Assembly (NCBI GenBank): GCA_031282465.1
Contig: JAITDR010000122.1
Coordinates: 1 to 5,203, forward strand
Length of the DNA stretch: 5,203 bases
DNA from: Desulfovibrio sp.
GTDB lineage: Bacteria > Desulfobacterota > Desulfovibrionia > Desulfovibrionales > Desulfovibrionaceae
Reading direction: 5' to 3'
Positions 1 to 5,203 of the stretch are shown here, in pieces (position 1 is the stretch's first letter; each line of letters opens with the position of its first letter). The notes beneath the pieces were generated by a model. The model did not search any database. It was not told where the DNA came from and saw nothing but the letters and a program-made list of their open reading frames with translations. The position numbers and the translations under genes are program-made.

Positions 1-1532
1 GCTTTTTTTTCCGCGACCTGTTCCTCGAAACGGGCGCGCTGGTCCGCCGGATCGTTGAGTTCGGAAAAGGCGTTGGCAAGCTCGCGCCCGGCGATGAACA
101 GTTCGAAACGGTCGGTAATGGCCGGGTTCGCGCTGTTGCGCCGGGAAAGCGGAGAAATGTCCGTCGGGTAATGATGGATGAAATGCGGCTGAATCAGCTT
201 GCCTTCCACGTCGAGGTCGAAAAGTTTGGCCTGGAGTTTGCCCAGTTTCGTGCCCGCGACTATTTTTTCGCCGCGTTGTCTTATGTACGCGGACAGGATG
301 TCATAGTTGCCGTAAAGGTCCGGACTGTGTCCGCCCAGTTCCTCAAGGGCGGTGAAAAAACTCATGCGCTTCCAGTGCCCCGGCCGCAGGTTGACGGTTT
401 GCCCCTGGTAGCTGATTTCATAACTGCCGCAGACAGTATGCGCAAGACCGCCGACCAGACGCTCCGTCAGATCCGACAGGTCCTTGTAGGTGGCGTAGGC
501 CCAGTAAAACTCACACATGGTGAATTCCGGGTTGTGCCGAACCGAAATACCTTCATTGCGAAAATTTCTGTTGATTTCAAAGACTTTTTCCATGCCGCCC
601 ACGAGGAGCCGCTTGAGATACAGCTCCGGAGCAATGCGCATGTACAGGTGCATGTCCAGGGCCTTGTGGTGGGTGACGAAGGGTCTGGCGGTCGCGCCCC
701 CGGCGATGGGTTGCAGCATGGGGGTTTCCACTTCCAGAAAGCCTTCGTCTTCCATGAAACGGCGGAACTCGCGCACGATTTTGATGCGTGCGTTGAAAAT
801 TTCGCGGGTGCGTTCGGTGACTATCAAATCCAGGTAGCGCCGGCGGTACCGTGTTTCAACGTCCTTGAGCCCGTGATATTTTTCCGGCAGGGAACGGATG
901 GATTTGGTGAGCAGGACCAGGGAATCGCAACGCAGGGTCAGTTCGCCGGTCTTGGTGCGGAAAAGGCCGCCGCGCACGCCGACAATGTCGCCGGTATCCA
1001 GTTTTTTGAAAAGAGAATAGGTCGCATCGCCGAGGATTTCTTTGGCGGCGTAACACTGAATGCGCCCCGACGCGTCCATGAGATGAAAAAAAGCCGCCTT
1101 GCCGAAAGAGCGCATGGAAAGGATGCGTCCGGCCAAGCTGTAAATTTCGTCCCCGGCCTCCAGTTCTTCCGCGCTTTTATCCCTGTTCGCGGCCGTCAAC
1201 TCCGCCGTGTTGTTTTCCTTGACGAACTCGTCGGCAAACAGGGGTATCCCCGCATCCAGAATTTCACAGGACTTGGCCACGCGATTTTTGATGACTTCGT
1301 TGAGTTCGTCGCGGGCGGCGAGGCTTTCCAACATGGGCATGAAATAGCCCGCGTGGGGGGAGTTGCCCGGCAACTTGATTTTTTTGCCGCCCCGCCCCGC
1401 GCCTTTGTCGCGCGCGGCATTGCCGTCGGAAGACAAAGAAGCCGCCCGGTCATGCCGGCCGGCTTGTTCGGCATCGCCTGTATCATCAAAGAGATGCGGG
1501 CTCTGCTCATAGTGCGTGTCGGAAGGATTCAA
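1..1532 (-). CDS. lysS: Lysyl-tRNA synthetase, class II (C-terminus cut by window edge)
   Basis: Cytoplasmic enzyme that charges tRNA-Lys with lysine using ATP. The frame was read on the minus strand and is open through position 1. Numbering from the internal Met at 1334: an N-terminal helix (DELNEVIKNRV, 9-19), an OB-fold anticodon-binding domain (about 62-145, with the KTGELTL segment), then the class II core. Motif 1 is around 182-206 (ends EVETPML). Motif 2 is at 252-277 and reads FEINRNFRNEGISVRHNPEF, near-identical to E. coli LysS. The lysine-site segment NAFSELND is at 421-428. The last visible residues match E. coli LysS about 60 residues before its end, so motif 3 lies outside the window. 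The start is uncertain. TTG at 1532 has a GGGGAG 10 bases upstream and gives 66 extra hydrophilic residues. ATG at 1334 or 1340 gives a normal-length protein of about 505 residues but has no ribosome binding site. ATG at 1616 adds an Arg-rich, unlikely stretch. Identity is certain; the start is not. Confidence 0.96.
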   Translation of the reverse strand, partial: MNPSDTHYEQSPHLFDDTGDAEQAGRHDRAASLSSDGNAARDKGAGRGGKKIKLPGNSPHAGYFMPMLESLAARDELNEVIKNRVAKSCEILDAGIPLFADEFVKENNTAELTAANRDKSAEELEAGDEIYSLAGRILSMRSFGKAAFFHLMDASGRIQCYAAKEILGDATYSLFKKLDTGDIVGVRGGLFRTKTGELTLRCDSLVLLTKSIRSLPEKYHGLKDVETRYRRRYLDLIVTERTREIFNARIKIVREFRRFMEDEGFLEVETPMLQPIAGGATARPFVTHHKALDMHLYMRIAPELYLKRLLVGGMEKVFEINRNFRNEGISVRHNPEFTMCEFYWAYATYKDLSDLTERLVGGLAHTVCGSYEISYQGQTVNLRPGHWKRMSFFTALEELGGHSPDLYGNYDILSAYIRQRGEKIVAGTKLGKLQAKLFDLDVEGKLIQPHFIHHYPTDISPLSRRNSANPAITDRFELFIAGRELANAFSELNDPADQRARFEEQVAEKK

Positions 1533-1542
1533 AACGAACAAA

Positions 1543-1548
1543 CTCCCC
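1543..1548 (-). promoter_or_regulatory. Candidate ribosome binding site for the TTG start of lysS
   Basis: GGGGAG on the minus strand lies 10 bases before a TTG at 1532 that is in frame with lysS. It is the only purine-rich Shine-Dalgarno-like site I see before any in-frame start of this gene; ATG 1616, 1340 and 1334 have none. The spacing is slightly long, and TTG is a weak start, so this is a tentative choice. Confidence 0.3.
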
Positions 1549-1618
1549 GGCAAAAGGCGCACACGCCGTACGTCGCGACGCACGGTCACGGCACGCGGGC
1601 GGCGCGTACAGGTCATAA

Positions 1619-1660
1619 GCTCTATGCCGATTGTAGGCGGGCGTCAATAACCCGGTGCAA
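1619..1660 (-). promoter_or_regulatory. Weak candidate promoters for lysS
   Basis: Two imperfect sigma70-type readings overlap on the minus strand. One is TTGCAC (1660-1655), a 19-bp spacer and TACAAT (1635-1630, five of six to consensus). The other is TTGACG (1647-1642), a 17-bp spacer and TAGAGC (1624-1619), with a poor -10. The second would begin the transcript at or just past the ATG at 1616 and so rule that start out. Position relative to lysS is right, but neither is strong. Confidence 0.25.
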
Positions 1661-1704
1661 AAGGAGCAAACGGATGCGCCGGCGGGAAAATACAACGGGC
1701 GCCC

Positions 1705-1732
1705 TTGACTCCCGCGTTCCGGGTTTTATGTT
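1705..1732 (+). promoter_or_regulatory. Sigma70-type promoter for the radical SAM gene
   Basis: TTGACT (1705-1710, five of six to consensus), a 16-bp spacer and TATGTT (1727-1732, four of six) precede the radical SAM gene. The start of transcription would fall near 1739, giving an untranslated leader of roughly 27 bases that contains the ribosome binding site. No operator-like inverted repeat is evident around it. Confidence 0.5.
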
Positions 1733-1754
1733 TTCCGAACCCCGTAACGTCAAC

Positions 1755-1760
1755 AAAGGA
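1755..1760 (+). promoter_or_regulatory. Ribosome binding site of the radical SAM gene
   Basis: AAAGGA ends five bases before the ATG at 1766. This good match and spacing select the first Met over the in-frame Met at residue 6. Confidence 0.75.
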
Positions 1761-1765
1761 TACCC

Positions 1766-2647
1766 ATGCGCTACGAAGGCATGATATACCGGCCGCCCTC
1801 GGAAGGGGAGAGCCTCATCATCCAGAGCACGATAGGCTGCCCGCACAACCGCTGCCGCTTCTGCAACATGTACAAGGCCAAGCGTTTCCGCATCCGCAAG
1901 GTCGCGGACATCCTGCGGGACATTGAGGAGGCCGGGCGACTGTACGGCGACTCCCCGCCGCGCACGCTGTTTCTGGCCGACGGCAACAGCATCGTCATGC
2001 GGACCTCGCAGCTTCTGAGCGTGCTGCGAAAAATACGGGAAACCTTTCCCGGCCTGGAGCGCGTGACGGCGTACGGCGCATCGCAGTACGCCGCCCACAA
2101 GAGCCTTGAAGAATGGCGCGAACTGCGCGACGCCGGTCTTTCCCGCATCCACTGCGGCATGGAAAGCGGCCACGACCCCCTGCTCTGCCTGGTCCGCAAG
2201 GGGACCACCATGCGTGAACAGACAGAGGCGGGCCGGCTGCTGCGCGAGGCCGGTTTTGAACTGAGCATGTATTACCTGGCCGGGCTGGGCGGCGACGAGA
2301 TGCGCAAGGGGCACGCCGAAGACAGCGCCGCCGTGCTGAACGCCGCCGACCCGGATTTCATACGCATACGCACCTTTTCGCCCATGCCCGGCACCGAACT
2401 CGGCGACGAATTCCTGCAGGGCAGACTGAAGCTTTCCGACCCGCACGGCGTTCTGGACGAACTGCGCATGCTGGTTGAAAGGCTCACGGGCAACGGCTTG
2501 CTGCTCAGCGACCATTGGCTGAACTTCGCCCCCGTGCGCGGCCGCCTGCCCGATGACCGCGACGCCGTGCTCCGGCAGATAGACAGGGCTCTGACCCTGC
2601 CCGGCGACGCCTTCCGGCCCGTGGGCATGATCAGCGACAGCCTCTGA
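1766..2647 (+). CDS. Radical SAM protein of unassigned function (CX4CX2C type)
   Basis: Complete 293-residue cytoplasmic protein. Near the N-terminus GCPHNRCRFCNMYK holds three cysteines (C25, C30, C33) spaced CX4CX2C, where most radical SAM enzymes have CX3CX2C. The aromatic residue before the third Cys (F32) and the flanking Gly and Tyr are typical for ligating the 4Fe-4S cluster that cleaves S-adenosylmethionine. Further fold markers are LFLADGNSI (68-76, strand 2 region), HCGMESG (129-135, Gly/Glu SAM contact), YYLAGLGGDE (169-178) and FSPMPGTEL (204-212), as in Elp3/MiaB-like radical SAM domains. There is no B12-binding domain, no extra cysteine cluster at the C-terminus (so no SPASM domain), no signal peptide and no membrane segment. 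It stands alone with its own promoter, between divergent lysS and a convergent molybdopterin enzyme gene, so context does not name a substrate. Superfamily is certain; the reaction is unknown. Confidence 0.93.
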   Translation: MRYEGMIYRPPSEGESLIIQSTIGCPHNRCRFCNMYKAKRFRIRKVADILRDIEEAGRLYGDSPPRTLFLADGNSIVMRTSQLLSVLRKIRETFPGLERVTAYGASQYAAHKSLEEWRELRDAGLSRIHCGMESGHDPLLCLVRKGTTMREQTEAGRLLREAGFELSMYYLAGLGGDEMRKGHAEDSAAVLNAADPDFIRIRTFSPMPGTELGDEFLQGRLKLSDPHGVLDELRMLVERLTGNGLLLSDHWLNFAPVRGRLPDDRDAVLRQIDRALTLPGDAFRPVGMISDSL

Positions 2648-2749
2648 CGCCGGCGGACATGTTCGGCCCCGCGCCTGCTCAGACCGATGCGGTAATCACG
2701 TTGCTCGGGGAAGAATAAAAAATACCGATTGCTCCCTTGCATGATGCGC
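2648..2749. other. Convergent intergenic gap without a clear terminator
   Basis: These 102 bases separate the stop codons of two converging genes. I looked for a GC-rich hairpin followed by a T-run on either strand. There is only a 4-bp stem (ACCG-atg-CGGT near 2682-2692) and an A/T-rich patch (about 2711-2725) that gives a T-run on the minus strand but has no stable stem in front of it. Confidence 0.5.
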
Positions 2750-5203
2750 TTACGGGGCACCGCGCAAGCCTGCCGCGTCCCTGCCGGCGAGCTTCAGCCA
2801 GTTGCCCGCCGCGCGTTCGCAAAAGAGAGCGGAATTCCGACTCAACACCGGGAGGTCCTCCAGCCATGTCTCCGGAAGACGCATGTCGAAACGCGTCTTC
2901 CATTTTTCATAGATATAAGAACGCCCTTCGCGCATCTCCCGGATCCACGCCGCAAGCGTGCCCGCCTCCGCTTCCAGGTGGAATTGGAAGCCGTAGGAGC
3001 ACGCGCCCACCTTGAACATCTGGTTTGCGCACGCCTCGCCCCGCACCAGCAGGACCCCGCCCGGCGGCAGGGTAAAGGTGTCCTGATGATACTCCATGAG
3101 CAGGGGCAGGGTCAGATCCCGGAGTACGGGATCGTCCCGCCCTTCCGGGGTGACGGTCAGGCGGGTAAAGCCGAATTCCGGAAACTCCATGGGCGCGACC
3201 GTTCCGCCGTGCGCGCGGGCCAGCAGTTGAGCCCCCAGACAAATCCCGGCCACGGGCTTGCCCGCCGCGTCAAAGGCGCGCATCAGGGCCGTTTCCGCCC
3301 GTAAAAACGGCGACGCCGCATCATCATAGGCGTCTTGCGGCCCGCCCAGGACGACCAGCGCGGCGTAGTCTCCGGAATCCGCGGGCAGGGCGTCTTGCTG
3401 CGGGCGCAAGACGTCGAGAAACGCGCCCCGGCGCTTCAGGGCTTTGCAGAAGGCCCCTCCGGGGGCTTCGCCGTGATTTTCCAGAACAAGCAGGCGCAGC
3501 GGCGCGTCGCCGTCCTTCGAAAAAGGACGAACGGTCACGCGGGCGTCATAATAGGGCGTGCCGTTGCCCACCTTGCTCGGGATGGGCGAAGTGAGCCGGT
3601 TCAGGCCGTGCCCGCACTGCATCCAACCGCCGCGCTCGACCACGACGATGTCCCGGCGTTGTCCTTCGACGGTTTTAAGTTCGGCCGTCACGCTTCCGGC
3701 GCTGTTTTCAAGGCGGATCGGATCACCGTCCCGCAGGCCGAGGCGTTCGGCCTCGGCGCGGGACAACGCTGCAGGAGGCAACGCGGAATGTTCGCCCGCC
3801 GTGCGCTCCGAGCAGAGGAAGGCATGGGGAGCCACGCTCATGAGGACGTAGGGATACGCATCCGCCTCGCTCCCGGCACGGGGAGCGCGCCCGCCGGTCC
3901 GTTCCTCCGGGCAGAGTCCGGCCGTCTCAGGCGCATCGGCGCTTCGGTCAACCCTGCGGCCCGGCCGTTCCTCCGGGCAAGGCACGGCGGACTCCCGCCG
4001 CACGTCTATGAACGACGGGGCCGGGGCGGCCTCATCCGGTCGCACCCCTCTCCCGGCGACACGCGGCATGTCCATGAACGACGGGTCCAAGTCGGTCAGG
4101 CATCGGAATTTTCCGGAAGGAGTGGGGAAAATGCCGCCGCTGTACGGCACCATGGGCGCGTTCAGGCGGAAGGGTCCGCGTTTCAGGTCTTCAAGCCGGC
4201 AACCCTGCGCCCGCAACGGCGCGCAAACATCATACAGCCAGTCTTCACGCGGACGGCAATATTCGGCGGCAAAGGGGAAACGCCGGGCCAGATCCTGAAA
4301 AATGTCGAACTCCGAACGGCATTCGCCCAACGGCACGACGGCCTTGTTGACGCCGCCGACATAATTGTGCCCGTAACCGGCCGCCACGTCGTCTTCTTCA
4401 AGAAAGGTGGTCGCCGGTAGAAAAATCGAGGCGCATTCCGCTGTGTCGTCCAGAAAATGCCCGATGTATACTACCATTTCGGCCCGGCGGAGGGCTGCGG
4501 CCACGCTTGCGGAGTCGGGCGCCATGCAGACGGGATTGGATGCGCCGACAATGATCATACGCACGGGCGGGTTCCGTGCGGCGAGGAGTTCCCTGCCCAC
4601 GGCCGGCATGAGGATGGTACGCCGGGGCGGATTGAGGTGGTCGCCCCAGTATTGCGGGTCGTAAGGGCCGTATTCCTCAAAACCTTGGCTCACCCCGCCG
4701 CCGGGGATGCCGAGGATGCCGGCAAGGGCGCCGAGGGCGTCAACGGCCCGGACGGCATAGTGCGCGTACTCATGGCGGTGCAGGCCCCAGCCCAGGAGAA
4801 TGGACGTCGGCTTGTAGCGCAGCAGCAACTCCGTCAGAAATTCCACGTCCGCGCGCGGCACATCGTGGTAATGTTCCAATGCCTCCGGGGTAAAACGTCC
4901 GACAAGGGCGAGGTATTCTTCACAGCCTTCTGTACGGGCGCGCATGAAATCCAAATCGGCCTTGCCGGACCGCAGGATGCGTCCGGCCACATCCAGGGCC
5001 AGAAAGGCGTCGGAGGCGGGGCGCGGCGCTATATGCCGATCGGTCTGCGCGGCAGTGCGGGTGCGCACGGGATCGACCAGGGCGACCTTGCCCCCTCGCT
5101 TGCGGATATCGGCCATGACCGCGCACAGGCTGATGTTCGTGGAAACGGGATTTCTTCCCCAAAGTATCATGGAGTTGCTGTTGTAGTGGTCCAGCGGGTC
5201 ATG
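2750..5203 (-). CDS. Molybdopterin oxidoreductase fused to a class I glutamine amidotransferase domain (N-terminus outside window)
   Basis: One uninterrupted frame of 817 visible codons ending at TAA. Residues are numbered from the Met at 5170; 11 codons precede it and the true start lies beyond the edge. Molybdopterin part, 1-548: WGRNPVSTN (4-12), DPVRTRTAAQTDRHI (33-47) and GWGLHRHEYAHYAVRA (127-142) are family cofactor-domain motifs. SNPVCMAPDS (211-220) and FLPATTFLEEDDV (250-262) complete the core, and GHGLNRLTSP...YYDARVTV (520-547) is the C-terminal MGD-binding domain. Amidotransferase part, about 557-745: VVLGGPQDAY (606-615), nucleophile C644 in AGICLGAQ, and H731/E733 in FQFHLEA. 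The catalytic set is complete, so glutamine hydrolysis is expected by family knowledge. A tail to 806 resembles other members of this amidotransferase group. The N-terminal Fe-S cysteines and the Mo ligand are not in view, so the redox substrate cannot be named. A linker at about 363-440 is expanded and repetitive. No membrane segment is seen; any Tat signal would be outside. Confidence 0.92.
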   Translation of the reverse strand, partial: HDPLDHYNSNSMILWGRNPVSTNISLCAVMADIRKRGGKVALVDPVRTRTAAQTDRHIAPRPASDAFLALDVAGRILRSGKADLDFMRARTEGCEEYLALVGRFTPEALEHYHDVPRADVEFLTELLLRYKPTSILLGWGLHRHEYAHYAVRAVDALGALAGILGIPGGGVSQGFEEYGPYDPQYWGDHLNPPRRTILMPAVGRELLAARNPPVRMIIVGASNPVCMAPDSASVAAALRRAEMVVYIGHFLDDTAECASIFLPATTFLEEDDVAAGYGHNYVGGVNKAVVPLGECRSEFDIFQDLARRFPFAAEYCRPREDWLYDVCAPLRAQGCRLEDLKRGPFRLNAPMVPYSGGIFPTPSGKFRCLTDLDPSFMDMPRVAGRGVRPDEAAPAPSFIDVRRESAVPCPEERPGRRVDRSADAPETAGLCPEERTGGRAPRAGSEADAYPYVLMSVAPHAFLCSERTAGEHSALPPAALSRAEAERLGLRDGDPIRLENSAGSVTAELKTVEGQRRDIVVVERGGWMQCGHGLNRLTSPIPSKVGNGTPYYDARVTVRPFSKDGDAPLRLLVLENHGEAPGGAFCKALKRRGAFLDVLRPQQDALPADSGDYAALVVLGGPQDAYDDAASPFLRAETALMRAFDAAGKPVAGICLGAQLLARAHGGTVAPMEFPEFGFTRLTVTPEGRDDPVLRDLTLPLLMEYHQDTFTLPPGGVLLVRGEACANQMFKVGACSYGFQFHLEAEAGTLAAWIREMREGRSYIYEKWKTRFDMRLPETWLEDLPVLSRNSALFCERAAGNWLKLAGRDAAGLRGAP
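3511..3529. repeat. Perfect 7-bp inverted repeat at the fusion junction
   Basis: CGTCCTT, a 5-base spacer (CGAAA) and AAGGACG form a perfect stem inside the long minus-strand gene. It encodes the short linker (about residues 548-554) between the last conserved strand of the molybdopterin domain and the first strand of the amidotransferase domain. It is not followed by a T-run, so it is not an ordinary terminator. It may be chance in GC-rich coding DNA. Confidence 0.45.
3887..4086 (-). repeat. Decayed 66-bp tandem repeat in the molybdopterin linker
   Basis: Two pairs of exact matches both lie exactly 66 bases apart: ATGAACGACGGG (plus-strand sense) at 4008-4019 and 4074-4085, and GTTCCTCCGGGCA at 3901-3913 and 3967-3979. 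In the protein this gives PSFMDM (363) then PSFIDV (385), and CPEER at 398 and 420, all offset by 22 residues. Bases flanking each match are also above chance at this offset (roughly 60-70 percent), while the stretch between them is not. The repeat keeps frame and lies in a Pro/Arg/Glu-rich linker, consistent with old in-frame duplication. Confidence 0.55.

Noticed and set aside
171..1784. Long plus-strand open frame of 537 codons
   Set aside because: It is antisense to lysS, whose minus-strand frame encodes unmistakable class II synthetase motifs; the plus-strand translation resembles no family and reads across the promoter region into the radical SAM start.
1622..2515. Minus-strand open frame of 297 codons antisense to the radical SAM gene
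   Set aside because: Its translation is a Gln/Ala/His-rich shadow typical of GC-rich antisense frames, whereas the plus strand holds the cysteine motif, a ribosome binding site and a promoter.
2701..2736. Direct repeat TTGCTC in the convergent gap
   Set aside because: Six bases twice is expected by chance, and it forms neither a hairpin nor a recognised site.
3495..3530. Possible separate start for the amidotransferase inside the fusion gene
   Set aside because: An AAGGA-like stretch is present on the minus strand, but no ATG, GTG or TTG follows at a usable distance, and the first Met of the domain is far inside it (residue 630).
3335..4420. Plus-strand open frame of 361 codons inside the fusion gene
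   Set aside because: It is antisense to conserved molybdopterin and amidotransferase motifs, is rich in Arg/Gly/Ala, and has no recognisable domain.

Overview
The window is GC-rich and tightly packed. It holds three protein genes, of which only one is complete. The dense coding and high GC, with an anaerobe-type radical SAM enzyme beside a large molybdopterin oxidoreductase, suggest an anaerobic bacterium. A deltaproteobacterial sulfate reducer of the Desulfovibrionaceae type would fit, but this is inference from general character and not from a marker gene. No rRNA, tRNA, CRISPR array, insertion sequence or phage gene is visible.

Layout. Positions 1-1532 (minus) are lysS, a class II lysyl-tRNA synthetase cut at its C-terminus by the left edge. 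Positions 1533-1765 are a divergent intergenic stretch with a good sigma70-type promoter for the rightward gene and weaker candidates for lysS. Positions 1766-2647 (plus) are a complete 293-residue radical SAM protein with a CX4CX2C cluster motif and no assigned function. Positions 2648-2749 are a short convergent gap without a recognisable terminator. Positions 2750-5203 (minus) are one long uninterrupted frame, open at the right edge. It encodes the C-terminal part of a molybdopterin-guanine-dinucleotide oxidoreductase joined directly to a class I glutamine amidotransferase domain.

The fusion is the most unusual item. The amidotransferase part keeps its Cys-His-Glu catalytic set, so it looks active, and it follows the last conserved stretch of the molybdopterin domain by about ten residues. 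The linker between the molybdopterin catalytic core and its C-terminal cofactor-binding domain also carries a partly decayed 66-bp tandem repeat, and a perfect 7-bp inverted repeat lies at the junction of the two fused domains.

The three genes are not one operon: lysS and the radical SAM gene diverge, and the radical SAM gene and the fusion gene converge. lysS is housekeeping. No shared pathway can be read from the order, though both of the other proteins belong to families typical of anaerobic metabolism.
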